Shown here: in pieces, positions 1-12,763 of the stretch | Numbering within the stretch: the stretch's first letter is position 1 | Layout of the letters: each line of letters begins with the position of its first letter | Assembly (NCBI GenBank): GCA_027924645.1 | Contig: BSBN01000233.1 | Location: 5,226,501-5,290,500, forward strand | Length of the DNA stretch: 64,000 bases | Direction: 5' to 3' | Source: Cunninghamia lanceolata | Taxonomy: Eukaryota; Streptophyta; Pinopsida; Cupressales; Cupressaceae | Made by a program: the position numbers and the translations under genes | The notes under the pieces: generated by a model | Told to the model about the DNA's origin: nothing | Database searches by the model: none | Seen by the model: the letters and a program-made list of their open reading frames with translations, nothing else

Positions 1-2461
1 ACTAGTAGCTGGTCTACCATATGACTAGGCCCTTTGCTAAAACACTTCCTCCATTCAATAAATTTGGTGTATGTACTACATTGTACAATGCTCACTGACA
101 CTTGTCTAACGATGACCTCCTCCCTTGTACCAGACCAATCACAATTTTCTACCCATTATTTTTTAATAAATTTATTTGTAGACTATACCTAGGTTGACAT
201 AGACACTATGCAGTCAACAAAATATTCCCTATACCTAGTTATACTAGTGACAAATGGGGCATTGTATAATTGTACAGATTTTGTATAGCTATATTATAAG
301 CACTACAAATGTGTATGGGCCTACATGGTAATCTGACGATGAGTTGTAAGTCCTAAACACGTACATGTAAGCATGTAAATAAGACCTATCAACAACATTC
401 TTCTTGTCAACACATGGATTAAGGTTCTTCATCTTGTTTGTACCTCCCATGTCCCCTAGCTAACCTCCTAAGGTCTTGTGTCTTCACCATTCACCCTTTG
501 TCAAGAAGGCATTTGTTAGTTTTTAACCTTGTTGATTTGACCTACTAGCATCACAAGATGGGAAATTCACCTTCCCTAATCCTATTTCAATCATTTCAAC
601 CCTCTAAAGGCTTCCAATCAACCTCCTAGACCATTCACCATCATCAATTTCATCACCCACTTCTTATTTTCTAGGTCACCCATATTGGCCCCTAATATCC
701 CCTAGGTGACCCTACCATTTAGGTGGATCTCCCTTGGATTAACTTCCCTAGAAAACTAGGTGACCCACCCTCTTGAGGTCTGACAACTTGTCTGTAGGTC
801 CTAAAGTCATCTTTAGCCCCTTTTGACCAATCTCAACGCCTAAAACCACCTGTAGAATCCATTTTTCCTAGGTCACCTATATTGATTTCCAAAACTCCCA
901 TGGGTGACCCTGTCATTTAAGTGAAACTCCCTTGGGTCACCTATCCTATCAAATTGGGTGATCTAGTCATGTTTAAACATGCGAGTTTCTCTTCAGTTTG
1001 GGCCCAAATTAGCTCCATTTTTGCTCCACTTTGCATGGTAGTTTGACCCTAACTGAGCCTGGACTATTTTTAACTCTTTCTCCATTCCCAATCAATTTAT
1101 TCTTAGCTTCAACTAAGCTATTCTTGTCTGTCCATAAATCTCATGCTAACTCCATTCCTCCTTCAGTGATAAGCTTTCAAGGCATGTTCACTCCTCAATC
1201 AACCTAGTTCACTCCTTAATCAATCATATTAACTCATCAATCAAAGGAGTTAACTCACCAATCACCTCTACCATTCATGAGCCTCTCCAAGCTATAAATA
1301 CCCCCCTCCTATATGCATTATGGGAGGCAAATTCATTGTTGCACATTCATTTCTAGCTTTTCATTTTACTCTCCATAGCATGCTTATGCTCTTCATAGAA
1401 CTTGTGAACCTTTTATTTTCATAGTTTAGTTTCCAAGATTTGAAAAGCTTTAATAGCATCATCACACTTGCCAATTTCTTTTGAAAAAGCTAAGCCACAA
1501 CGCTTCAATAGCTCAATTTGTTTCATCAAAGATTTGATAGCCCAACTCACATCAATAGAATCTTCATCCCTATCACCAAGAGGAGATCCCCATTGTTGCA
1601 GAGGAAATGAGGTTGCCTCAAAAGGACTTCTAAGGATACACCAGGCTCATGCACCAAAGAGAATCCAAGTTTTTCATGTTTCAATAGTTAATTAGATCAA
1701 ACACTCTTTCTTTTCAGGGATGTAATCTTTGTGTTGCTTTTTCCTTGATAATTTTGATTTGATGAGCATTTCTTAGACTAGAATTATTGCAATTCTCATA
1801 TTAGATTTCACTTCAATTTATTTATTTTCACATTATTTTTAATCTCTAGATTAGATTCCAAAAATCAAACCACAAAATACAAAAACATAGGGTTAGATTG
1901 CATTTGAAAAACTCATTTAGTTGCATCCATATTTCCTTTCATAGTTAAATAGATCACTATTTCAATTTTGGGAAAAAAAACCAAAAAAAGTTGTTTTGCA
2001 TTCATACTAAATTGTATTTCATAAGAAAATATAGAAAAATAAGAAACATAAAGAACCAAACCCCTTGATTCCATAACGAGGTATACACATCAAGTCAAAC
2101 AAGGTCAAACCCTTGATTACATCACGAGGTCCATTACACTTCAAAAATCAAACAAAAACAAAACTAACCTTTGACTACAAGTCAACTCTAGTCAAACCTA
2201 GGTCAAACATAACTATATCTTTCCCTCTCTCTAATTGTGCCCAAGGATTAGGGGAGATTGGGTTAAGGCAATTCTCAATGAAATAGAGGAGATACAACCT
2301 AGACCACAACAAGTGCAACAAACAATTGAAGAGCAAGAGCATGCTCTCTGAATCAAACAATTCAATAGGTCAATCTAGCAAATGGGAATAGACTACAATG
2401 CCTTAGAGAAATCAAAGAGAAAAATAATCTTAGGACTAGGTGTTGTAATGCAAGAAATCCC
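1..2461. other. Unclassified interior of the element hosting O (no gene)
   Basis: No conserved protein is recognisable here. This sequence continues at 31874 once O is removed, and from there runs into the primer site and LTR of element L, so I read it as L interior or old intergenic DNA. It holds a diverged tandem duplication (671-965), a TATAAATA-like box at 1293-1299 on the plus strand, and an AT-rich stretch at 1700-2060. A 62-codon stop-free stretch lies on the minus strand at about 1620-1432. It has no start codon and resembles no family I know, so I do not call it a gene. Confidence 0.4.
671..965. repeat. Diverged tandem duplication, period about 197 bp
   Basis: The block starting at 671 (CTAGGTCACC, a CCATATTGG stretch, then GTGACCCT, CATTTA and CTCCCTTGG) recurs from 868 in the same order with substitutions. 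Short inverted forms of the core (CTAGGTGACC against GGTCACCTAG) also occur in both units. It looks like an old two-unit tandem repeat. Confidence 0.55.
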
Positions 2462-2918
2462 TGTTAGAAATCAAAAATAGATTGATAACCCAGGAACTTT
2501 ATAAGAGAAATTCTAAGCTACATAAACTAGAAAAAACATAAACAATGCAAACTAATGACTCTGAGAGATATGCAAATGTCATGATGACCAAACTGCATTA
2601 AGAGCTTAGAGATACTACACAAGAGTGACAAAATTATCATACAAGATGCAACAAGGATGTAAAATACAAGCTAGGTAGTGAGTTTATATAGACTAGGGAG
2701 GGGTGGAGGTGGAAAAACTGACCAATAGGGAGAGACCACCAAATGGTCTTAACATAGTAAATGTAACTCCCTCGTAGGATGGTGACACATCAAATGACCC
2801 ACTCACCTAATTAAACTCACTTTATTTAACGTAAGAAATCTTAATAAAAGTGTAGGAAAAACTTAGGAAATAGGAAAAATAAATAACTCACTAGGAAAAT
2901 AAAAACCTACACTAAACA
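2462..2918 (-). repeat. O 3' LTR
   Basis: This 457-bp LTR pairs with 31412-31868. It carries one extra A near its terminus (ACTAAACA against ACTAACA). The left flank ATCCC matches the flank beyond the other LTR. Confidence 0.87.
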
Positions 2919-3275
2919 TAGCTTAGGTGGGTGAAAAGATGGGTCCTAGAAAATTAACTTTGATGAGGTACCCATGTACAAATAATTCACCCCCAAAGAG
3001 AAGAAGCCCCCCCAAAAAACTAGAGAGAGAACACCCCTAGAATAGAGAGAGAAAAGAAGACTAAAAAGCCCCTGAAGTGGACACCAGCCGCACCCCTAGC
3101 AAAGCTCACAAATGAAGGGTTTGGTGAAGATGTCTGCGATCTTCTTTGATGTCAGATAGTACTTGAGATCAATTATCTTCTCATGAATTATCTCTTGAAT
3201 GTAGTGCATGTGGATCTCAATATGAGGACCAGATTATGAGAGATCCGTATCGCACAATGGTTGTCATGAAAGATT
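2919..3275 (-). pseudogene. O RNase H C-terminal part and 3' untranslated region
   Basis: The minus strand reads through the end of a copia RNase H. A DNxxAI-type motif followed by ISHNLV is encoded near 3270-3220; then, after a frameshift, ADIFTKP, the conserved last block of copia pol. The upstream half of the domain continues at 16724, on the far side of element A, and the reading frame resumes in the expected order (SPTIIFHDN across the junction). The remainder to the LTR is 3' untranslated sequence with G-rich runs. The fragment is not functional. Confidence 0.8.
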
Positions 3276-4676
3276 TGTTGCAAGTATGGGCCTAACTGGT
3301 GTTGTCATTGATGTCAACATACTCCTTTTGCATTTATGTCAAGGATTGGATGAGATGTGTGCTGAGGATATTGAGAAAATTAGCCCTATCAGAAATAGAG
3401 AAGGACAGTGAAGACAGTGAAGTTTTATGAAGACAAAATCCCAGTCAATTGAAGATCGGAGTATGCACATCAAAGGGTTTGCAGATATGTGTTTGAAGGT
3501 TCTCCGGCCAAGATTTCAGAGATCCGCATGAAGATTTGGAGAAGTTATAGCCATATGAATAAAACTAGTTCTGGCAGCTATTTAGAGGTGACAAAGTGGC
3601 ACAAATAGGTCCGGTGAGATCCAGAAATGCAATATCTTGTTCTGCAGATCTGGTGGCATGTTTGGGAAGCTAATGTGAATTGACAACTCAATTGGTTTAT
3701 GGTTTGGAGGTCCACAAGCAATCCTTCTAATGTGATAGTGATGACTGACTGTGTTCTTGAGGTTCCAGATGAAGATGCAAATGACTACAGTAAGCAGAAG
3801 TGGTGCAGATGTTCTTGGTGATTCAAGCAAGCTTGTGGGGGTCTCTAGATTGTGTCCAGTTTGTGTTGGCGGTCCGCATTGAAGATTGAGCTCGTAATTG
3901 AAGATTTACCTTCGGGTGATGGTGTTCTTCCAAATCTTGGCCGACTGGATGATTTGCGCATGTTGCGGATGATCTTGAAGATGTTTTGCAAAGCATGGCG
4001 TGTTCCTCAAAGAAGATTGAAGTCCCAGATATCTGTGGCCAATAGTGTAGTGATGCGCATGAAGTTTTTGTAACAAGTCAAGTTGTATTTTTGTAATTGC
4101 TCTGTAATAAAATAAAGTATGTGTTATGATGACTTTGATGATCATTCCAAAGTCGATGTCATGTATAAATAAGATTTGTGAAGTCATTTAAAAGTGTCTG
4201 TTGTCGTGATGACAAAGTGGTAAGAGAAGAGGAGTGAAAAGTAGAGCAAAGGTGTTGAGCTTAAATGGAACTATCTCAAGCATAGTGAAGATGCTAATCT
4301 CTAGTTCAAGTATGTAATATTTATATTCTTCTATAGACAGTGTGTCTCTTGTAGGCAGTGGGCCTCTTGTGAGCAGTGTACTCAGGCAGTGAGCCCTGAT
4401 TGGAAAGTGCCATTTTATTCTTCTTATTCTTTTAACAGAGAATACAATCTTGGGTTAGTCACCCCGTGGTTTTTCCCTTAACCAGGTTTTCCATGATAAA
4501 AATCTTGGTGTTTTATGTGTTGAATGTATTTCTACTCTTGAGTTATTACATTATGCTTCCATGATTGAATCTTTGTTATGCTGCTAAAATATAAGAAGGT
4601 TTTAAGTGATTAAGGAACAGAATTTTGGTGACAACTGATTCACCCCCCCTCTCAATTTTCTGTCCTAAAACCAACA
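3276..4676 (+). repeat. A 5' LTR
   Basis: It starts TGTTGCAAGTATGG and ends CCAACA. A TATAAATA box lies at 4164-4171, suitable for the LTR promoter. The sequence is the reverse complement of the B and C LTR type, so the three belong to one family. Confidence 0.92.
4164..4171 (+). promoter_or_regulatory. TATA box of A LTR
   Basis: TATAAATA lies about 500 bp before the LTR end, the usual place for a copia LTR promoter. The same box occurs in the 3' LTR near 16205 and, on the opposite strand, in B's 5' LTR at 14657-14664. Confidence 0.55.
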
Positions 4677-4678
4677 AT

Positions 4679-4691
4679 TGGTATTAGAGCC
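4679..4691 (+). other. A primer-binding site (initiator Met tRNA)
   Basis: TGGTATTAGAGCC sits two bases after the LTR. It matches the plant initiator-Met primer site TGGTATCAGAGC with one change. Confidence 0.85.
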
Positions 4692-4733
4692 AAGTTCCTC
4701 TAGAAGAAGCTTGACCGCTTGAAGAGATCTAGG

Positions 4734-5250
4734 ATGTCGACCTACAAGAAGGACAGTCCAAGGTTTGATGGAACAAACTTCACTGCCTAGAAGAACTGCA
4801 TGGAATGTCACTTACAATGCATGGGATATCAGTATTGGAACATAACCTCAACTAAATATGTTCCTCCAAGGAATGGGCCAACAACTATAGATGAAGTCAG
4901 AGATGCAGAAAATAATCTTCAAGCTAAAGAAGCCCTACTGAGTGCCTTGTCTGATACAGAGTTGACAAATGTTATGGGATTAAAGACTGCTTATGAAATT
5001 TGGACAAAGCTTGAATATCTATATGAAGAAGACAAGTATGTTAAGTGTGCCAAGCTGCAAAGTCTGAAAGGAAAGTTTGAAAACCTAAGGATGAGTGAAG
5101 ATGAGAACATCACTTTATATTTGGAAAAAGTAAATGAACTTGTATGTGGCATCTGATGTGCTGGTGGAGTATTGGATGAAGATGAAATTGTTGCTAAAGT
5201 TCTCAGATCTTTACCTCCTGCATATAAACACAAGGTCACTGCTATTGAGG
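4734..5250 (+). pseudogene. A gag, N-terminal part
   Basis: The frame opens at ATG 4734 (MSTYKKD, then FDGTNF), as in the copia gag of B and C. It carries stops at 4788-4790 and 5154-5156. The capsid-like UBN2 helical region is present (LQSLKGKFENL, EDENI, KVNELVCG, VLRSLPPAYK). At about 5250 the sequence jumps straight to the segment just before the integrase zinc finger. The CCHC knuckle and protease found in B and C are absent, which indicates a deletion of more than 1 kb. Confidence 0.85.
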
Positions 5251-7990
5251 TTGGTACTGAAAAAAGTTGTTTATTTGTTCAAATTGATTAGAGTTAGTTG
5301 TGGCATAGGAGAATGTGTCATGTAAATTTTGATAATATCATCAATATAAGAAATACTCAGGCTGTCTTCCAAGACTGGTGAAACCTACTAATAGTTTGTA
5401 CAAAGAATGTCAGTTGGGTAAGCAGAACAAAGTCACATTCAAAAGTAAGGAACAATCTTCAACCAGATTGTTAGACTTAGTACACACTGATCTCTATGGT
5501 CTGGCAAGAATCAAGAGTCTGCAAGGAGATAAGTATTTCATGTTATTGATTGATGACCACTCCCAGATGATGTGGGTAACTTTCTTGAAAGATAAATCTA
5601 AAGCACTTGCGAAATTTAAAATATTCAAGGCTATGGTAGAAAATAAAAATGGAATAAACATAAAATGCCTCAGGTCTAATAGAGGTGGAGAATTCACATC
5701 CGGTGAGTTCATATCATTCTGTGACGAACATGGGATAAAGAGAAAGTTATCTGCTCCAAGGACTCCACAGCAGAATGGAGTAGTGGAGAGAAAGAACCAG
5801 ACCATCCAAGAAGCATCTAGAACCATGATGATGGAAGCAAATGTCCCTCAGATCTACTGGAGAGAAGTTGTAAGCATTATTGTCTATACTCTTAATTGAG
5901 TACAAATCAGAGGCAATACTGGTAAGACTCCTTATGAACTTTGGTTTGGCATCACTCCTACTGTGAAATATTTCAGAGTCTTTGGTAGTAAATGCTATAT
6001 CAAAAGAGATGAAGAGATTGGCAAGTTTGATGCTAGAAGTGATGAAGGAATATTCTTGGGATATTCTACTCAAAGCAAAGCATACCAGTGTTATAACAAG
6101 AGATTGAGAAAGATTGTAGAAAGTACAAATGTGAAGGTTGATGAAGGCATGGAAAATCCCTCAAGATATTATGAGAATGAAGTAGATGATCAGAATGATG
6201 TCTCAGATCAAGGAGAACAAGTCCCAACTCCAATTCAAATCCAAACTAATCCAGAGAATCCTAAAATACAATAAGAAGAGACAAGTTTGCATGAACCTAT
6301 TCAAGATTTAGAAGTACAAGAGCTTCCCAAAACTCCCAGGTATGTAAGACTGAAACATTCTAAAGACCAGATCATAGGAGATAGAAACAAAGGTGTTCAA
6401 ACAAGAAGAAAAATTGCTCAAGATTCAGTAAAGTATTCTCTGATTTCAAAGATTGAACCAAAAATAGTAAGTGAAGCATGCAATGATGAAAGTTGGGTTA
6501 ACGCAATGAAGGAGGAATTGATGCAGATTGAAAAGAATCACACTTGGAATTTTGTTCGCAGACCTAAGGACGAAAATGTGATTGGGACTAAATGGGTCTT
6601 CTGGAATAAATTGAATGAAGATGGTGAAGTAATAAGAAACAAAGCCATATTGGTCTATAAGGGTTATTCTCAAGTAGAAGGAGTTGACTTTGAAGAAACT
6701 TTTACTCTGGTAGCAAGGATTGAAGTAGTCAGATTATGTCTTGCCTTTTCTGCCTTCAAAGATTACAAGGTATATCAGATGGATGTCAAGTCTACTTTCC
6801 TAAATGGTGATTTGGAAGAAGAAGTATACATTGAGCAACCAAATGGATTTCAATTATCTGATCATGAAGATATGATCTACAAGCTGAAGAAGGCATTGTA
6901 TGGACTCAAACAAGCCCCAAGAGCCTGGTATGAAAGATTGGATAAACATCTTTTGAAGATTGGATTCAACAAAGGTACTGCTAACAGTAATCTATACTAC
7001 AAGATTGATCATGAAAATATCTTGATTATTGAAGTATTTGTTGATGACATCATTTTTGGAGGAAAAGATAGTAAGTGCAAGACTTTTACAAATCAAATGA
7101 AAAGTGAATTTGAGATGTCTATGTTTGGGGAAACAAATTTCTTCTTCAGTCTGCAAATCACTCAAACAAAGAAAGGAATCTTCATAACATAGACCAAATA
7201 TGTGAAAGAATAGTTGAAGAAATTTGGGATGGAAGATTCAAAGCCAATGAATACTCCCATGGAAACTAGATGTAAGCTGAGTAAAGATGATGAATCTCCT
7301 AAGGCTAATCAGAAAAAGTATAGGTCAATGATTGGAGGACTACTCTATCTTACTCAAACTAGTCCTAACATTATGAATGTTGTTGGTCTTGTTGACATAT
7401 TCCAAGCTGATCCTAGAGAGTCTCATGTCATGGCAATCAAGAGAATTCTTAGATATCTAAAGGGAACAGTTGAGTATGGTTTATGGTATCCTAAGGATCA
7501 TGATTTCTCTCTTCATGTATATACAGATGTTGAATGGGCAAGAAATGTGGATGACTAGAAGAGTACCAGTGGTGGTGCATTCTTTTTGGCGAAAAGATTG
7601 GTTTCTTGGCTAAGCAAGAAACAAGAGGCAATATCTCTATCCACTGTAGAAGCAGAGTATATTGCAACAGCAGGTAGTTGCACTCAAGTATTATGGATGA
7701 AGCAAATGTTAAGAGACATCAGAATAGAGTATGATGAACCTATCACAATCTTCTATGACAACTCAAGTGCAATAAACATATCAAAAAAATTGGTGTTGCA
7801 TTCAAAGAAAAAACATATATCCATCAAGTTCCACTTTTTGAGAGAGCAGGTGAACAAGAATGAAGTCATATTGGATTTTATGCCCTCAAAGGATCAGATT
7901 GCAGACATTTTTACCAAACCTCTACCTAAGGACACTTTCGAGTATCTCAGGGAGAAGTTACGGGTTATTACCCCTCTAGTTCCAAATTAA
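5251..7990 (+). pseudogene. A pol: pre-integrase, integrase, RT and RNase H
   Basis: Copia order is integrase first. The zinc-binding end (LWHRRMCHVNFDN) is near 5297-5330, and a small deletion near 5365 shifts the frame. The integrase core (HTDLYG, RSNRGGEFTS, PQQNGVVERKNQT) runs at about 5470-5900. RT (6480-7190) has [24 protein letters not shown] and the catalytic FVDD near 7040. RNase H (7480-7970) has STVEAEYIA, DNSSAI and ADIFTKPLP. From 5378 on, all segments are in one frame, with stops at 5897, 6272, 7190, 7211 and 7556. The enzyme would have reverse-transcribed and integrated the element, but this copy is dead. Confidence 0.92.
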
Positions 7991-8335
7991 GGTGCACCGA
8001 TGTGCATCAGTTCTGTGGATCCCACAAGTCATGTCTTATGATCCGGATTGATGTTAGGAGGCTGCTACTCAGGGGGAGCAGTCAAGTATGACAAGTGCTT
8101 GCAAGTATGTGCCCTTTGCCATTCATGTCAAAGAGGGAGAGAAGACATGTGAAAAATAAAATATGAAAAACAAAAGTGGTTTCTGATCAAAGGGGGAGCA
8201 GTAAAGAAAGAAAAGATATGTGAATGGTTGATGTTGATAGGGGGAGCTATGTCTCTCAGTGAGGAGAAGTTCTTGTCTTGATGGTTAAAACAATTTTTCA
8301 CATCATATGTTGCCATCAATGACAAAGGGGAAGAT
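7991..8335 (+). other. A 3' untranslated region with polypurine tract
   Basis: There is no gene here. The region has short pyrimidine- and G-rich repeats (GGGGGAGCAG-like blocks at about 8074, 8190 and 8240) and ends in AAAGGGGAAGAT (8324-8335), the polypurine tract that primes plus-strand DNA, directly at the 3' LTR. Confidence 0.75.
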
Positions 8336-8426
8336 TTTTGCAAGTATGGGCCTAACCGGTGTTGTCATTGATGTCAACATACTCCTGTTGCATTGATGTC
8401 AAGGATTGGACGAGTTGTGTGCTGCG
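8336..8426 (+). repeat. A 3' LTR, first 91 bp
   Basis: It matches 3276-3366 of the 5' LTR and stops where B inserted. The last five bases CTGCG are one copy of B's target duplication; the other is CTGAG at 15404-15408. The A 5' LTR also has CTGAG there, so CTGCG carries the mutation. Confidence 0.9.
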
Positions 8427-9657
8427 TGTTAGATTTAGGATAGACAACTGAGAGGGGGGGTGAATCAGTTGTCTAAAACTTTCTTCCAATTAAACACTTA
8501 AATTCTCTCTATGATTTAGCAGCATATTAATAAATCAATCATGGAAACATAATGCATTAAATCAAGAGCAGAAACACATCAACACATAAGACACCAAGAT
8601 TTTAACATGGAAAATCTGGTTAAGGGAAAAACCACGGGGTGATTAACCCAAGATTGTATTCTCTATTAGAAGAATAGAAAGAATAAAATGGCACATCCCA
8701 ATTAGGCTCACTACCCGTGCACACTGCCTACAACAGACACACTGTCTACAAAATGATAAGTATCACATACTTGAACTGGAGAATAGCATCTTCACCATGC
8801 TTGAATCAGTTCCATTTAAGCCCAATACTTCTGCTCCATCTTTCGCTCTCTTCCTCGCTACCACACTCTCATCTCCATGAGGCCCCATTTAAAATGACTT
8901 TACAACTCCTTATTTATACAAGGCATTGACTTAGGAATAATCATCTAAGTCAGCAAACATCTACAAGAACATCCGCAAGATGTGTAATACATCCGGTCGG
9001 CCAAGCTTAGGAAGAACACCATCATCCAGAAGTTATTCTTCAATTGTGAGCTCAAATTCCAATGCGGACCACCAACACAAACTGGACACGATCCAAAGAC
9101 CTGCACAAGCTTGCCTGAAACACCAAGCACATCTGCACTTCATCTGCTTACTAAAATCCTTATCTTCTTCATCCAAAACCTCAAGAACATAGTCTGTCAT
9201 CACTGTCACAATGAAATAGATGCTTTCGGACCTCCAAACCACTAACCAATTGAGTTATCACTTTGCATGGACTTCCTAAACACTCCACCAAATCTACAGA
9301 ATAGGATATTGCATTTCTGGATCCCACCGGACCTATCTGTGTCACTCTATCACCGTTGAACACCTACCGGAACCGGTTTTACTTAAACGTCCACAGCTTC
9401 TTCAAATCTTCATGTGGACCTCTAAAATCTTTACTGGATCATCTTAATACTCATATCTACAAACCCTTTGAACTGCATCCTCTGAGAGTCATCTTATCTT
9501 GGATCTTTACCTTATTGTCTTCACTATTCTTCTCTGTTCCTGATTAGGACTAATTTTCTCAATATCCTCAGCACACAGCTCATCCAATCCTTATCATCAA
9601 TGCAACAAGAGTATGTTGACATCAATGACAACACCGGTTAGGCTCATACTTGCAACA
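8427..9657 (-). repeat. B 3' LTR
   Basis: On the plus strand it runs from TGTTAGATTTAGG to ACTTGCAACA and pairs with 14156-15403. The sequence at 9658-9672, read on the minus strand, ends AAATGGGGAGAT, the polypurine tract. Confidence 0.93.
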
Positions 9658-10011
9658 ATCTCCCCATTTGTCATTGATGGCAACATATGATGTGAAAAAT
9701 TGTTTTGACCATCAAGACACAACTCCCCCTATCAACAACCATTCACTTGTCTTCTCTTTCTTTACTGTTTCCCCTATCAACAACCATTCACTTGTCTTTT
9801 CTTTCTTTACTGCTCCCCCTTTGATCAGCCACCACTTGTTTTTCACATGTCTTCTCTCCCCCTTTGACATCAATGGCAAAGGGCACATACTTGCAATTCC
9901 ACCATTTCATAATCATACCAGTTGCTCCCCCTGAGTAGCAGCTCCCCATCATCAATCTGGACCACAAGATATGACTATGATATCCACCAGACGGATGCAC
10001 ATCAGTGCACC
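9658..10011 (-). other. B 3' untranslated region and polypurine tract
   Basis: There is no gene. The tract AAATGGGGAGAT (minus strand, 9658-9669) is adjacent to the 3' LTR. A 44-bp-spaced direct repeat (CTATCAACAACCATTCACTT at about 9729 and 9774) lies within. Confidence 0.75.
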
Positions 10012-11721
10012 TTAGTTCATCACCAGAGGGGTAATAACCCCTAACTTCTCCCTGAGATACTCAAAAGAGTCCTTAGGTAGAGGTTTAGTAAAGATATCTG
10101 TAATCTGATCCTTGCAAGGCACAAACTCCAATCTGACTTCATTCTTGTTCACTTGCTCTCTCAGAAAGTGAAACTTGATAGATATATGCTTAGTCTTTGA
10201 ATGCAACACCAGATTCTTAGATATATTTATTGCACTTGAATTATCACAAAAGATTGTGATAGATTCCTCATACTCCACTCTGATGTCTCTTAGCATTTGC
10301 TTCATCCACAAAACTTGAGTGCAACTACCTGCTGTTGCAATATATTCTACTTCTGCAGTGGACAGAGATATTGCCTCTTGTTTCTTGCTCATTCAAGAAA
10401 CCAATCTCTTCCCCAAAAAGAATGCTCCACCACTGGTACTCTTCCAGTCATCCTTATCTCTTGCCCAATCCACATCTATAAATGCATGAAGAGATAAATT
10501 ATGATATCTAGGATACCACAAACCATACTCAACTGTCCTTTTTAGATACCTAAAAATCCTCTTGATTTCCATGACATGAGATTCTCTAAGATCAGCTTGG
10601 AATCTAGCAACAAGACCAACAGCATTCATAATATCAGGTCTAGTTTGAGTGAGATACAACAATCCTCCAATCATTAACTTGTACTTTTTCTGATCAGTCT
10701 TACGAGAGTCATCATCTTTGCTTAATTTACATCTGGTTTCCATGGGAGTACTCACTGGTTTTGACTCTTCCATCCCAAATTTATTCAACAATTCTTTCAC
10801 ATATTTGGTCTGAGAAATGAAGATTCCTTTCTTAGTTTGAGTGATTTGCAGACCCAAGAAGAAATTCATTTCCCCAAGCATGGACATCTCAAATTCACTT
10901 TTCATTTGATTTGCAAAGGTTTTGCACATACTATCTCTTCCTCCAAAAATGATATCATCAACAAATACTTCAACAATCAAGATATTTTCATGATCAATTT
11001 TGAAGTATAAATTACTATCAGCAGTACCTTTGTTAAAACCAATCTTTAAAAGATGCTTATCTAATCTTTCATACCAGGCTCTTGGGGCTTGCTTGAGTCC
11101 ATACAGTGCTTTCTTCAACTTGCAGACCATATCACCATGATCAGATAATTGAAATCCATCTGGTTGCTCAATGTACACTTCTTCTTCCAAATCACCATTT
11201 AGGAAGGCAGACTTGACATCCATCTGATACACTTTGAAATCCTTGAAAGCAGCAAAAGCAAGAAATAATCTGACTACTTCAATTCTTGCCACCAGAGAAA
11301 AAATTTCTTCAAAATCAACTCCTTCTATTTGAGAGTAACCCTTGCAGACCAATCTGGCTTTATTTCTAATTACTTCACCAACTTCATTCAGTTTGTTCCA
11401 GAAGACCCATTTGGTTCCAATCACATTCTTGTTTCTAGGTCTGGGAACAAGATCCCAAGTGTGATTTTTCTCAATTTGCATTAGCTCTTCCTCCATTGCT
11501 TTAGTCCAGTTTTCATCATTGCAAGCTTCATTCACTATCTTAGGTTCAATCTTTGAAATCAGACAATATTCATCTGAATCTTGAGCAATCCTCCTTCTTG
11601 TTTGTACACCTTTGCTTTTATCACCTATGATCTGATCTTCAGAGTGGTTCAGTCTTACATACCTAGGAACTTTGGGAGTTTCTTGCACTTCTAATTCTTG
11701 ATCAGGCTCATTATAACTCAT
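10012..11721 (-). pseudogene. B RT and RNase H
   Basis: The frame from 11721 encodes the linker and a nearly complete copia [36 protein letters not shown], catalytic [27 protein letters not shown] at 10395-10393 replaces the Trp of the conserved LVSWLSKKQEA block. The same frame then continues through RNase H (STAEVEYIA, DNSSAI, ADIFTKPLP; the copy reads TDIFTKPLP) to 10012. Apart from that one stop the 570-codon region is open. The frame differs from the upstream integrase, so a frameshift lies between 12108 and 11721. Confidence 0.93.
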
Positions 11722-12107
11722 CTTTTCTTCCTGATTTACCGGATCAGTTTGAATCCAAATTTCAGAAAGGGGCTTGGGTTCATTGAATCAGAATACCATT
11801 CTGATCATCTTCATCATATTCATAAAACCTTAAAGGTTTTTCAATTCCTTCATCAACCTTCACATTTGTACTTTCTATAATCTTTCTCAGTCTCTTGTTG
11901 TAACACCGGTATGCTTTGCTTTGAGTAGAGTAACCCAAGAATATTCCTTCATCACTTCTAGCATCAAACTTGCCTAGATCTTCATCTCTTTTAATGTAAC
12001 ATTTTCTACCAAAAGACTCTGAAATACCTCACAGTAGGAGTGATGCCAAACCAAAGTTTATAAGGAGTCTTATCGGTATTGCTTCTGATTTGAACTCGAT
12101 TGAGAGT

Positions 12108-12689
12108 CTAGACTACGGTGCTGGCAGCTTCTCTCCAATAGATCTGAGGAACATTAGCTTCCATTGTCATGGTCCTAGATGCTTCCTGGATGGTTTGGTT
12201 CTTTCTCTCCACTACTCCATTTTGTTGTGGAGTCCTAGGAGCAGACAATTGTCTCTTTATTCCATGTTTCTCACAGAATTCTATGAACTCATCGGATGTG
12301 AATTCTCCACCTCTATCAGACCTTAGACATTTTAATTTTAATCCGATTTCATTCTCTACCATAGCCTTGAATATTTTGAATTTTTTAAGCGCTTCTAATT
12401 TCTCTTTCAGGAAAGTAACTCACATCATTCGGGAATGGTCATCAATTAATAACATGAAGTATCTATCACCTTGCACACTCCTTATTCTTGTTGGACCACA
12501 CAGATCAGTATGAACTAAGTCCAATAATCTAGTAGAAGATTGTTCCTTGCTTTTGAATGAGACTCTGCTTTGTTTCCCCAACTGACATTCTTTGTACAAG
12601 CTGTTTGTAGGTTTCACCAGTTTTGGAAGATCTCTTACAGTCTGAGTGTTGCTTATCTTGATGATATTATCAAAATTCACATGACACAT
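12108..12689 (-). pseudogene. B integrase
   Basis: The pre-integrase zinc finger end (MCHVNFDNI) and linker (KECQLGKQ) are followed by the core: HTDLCGP, LLIDDHSR, RSDRGGEFTS, PQQNGVVERKNQT, so the catalytic D-D-E set is present. A TGA at 12422-12420 again replaces a conserved Trp (MMWVTF block). The frame degrades after about 12108, and the end of integrase is readable only in pieces down to 11900. Confidence 0.9.
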
Positions 12690-12763
12690 CCTCCTTTTGT
12701 CTGAGTACCGAATGCAATCTCTATTCTGAAACTTTCAAATATCTAGCATTTTCCATTCTTGAA

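Noticed and set aside
1432..1620. 62-codon stop-free minus-strand stretch, possible exon
   Set aside because: No start, no clear splice context and no known family; this length is expected by chance in a few kb.
1468..1695. 75-codon plus-strand frame
   Set aside because: No motif and no coding signature; treated as chance.
12090..12513. Plus-strand frames over B integrase (also 5494-5826 minus over A)
   Set aside because: Antisense shadows of the conserved integrase core; the same shadow appears in related copies because the integrase sequence is shared.
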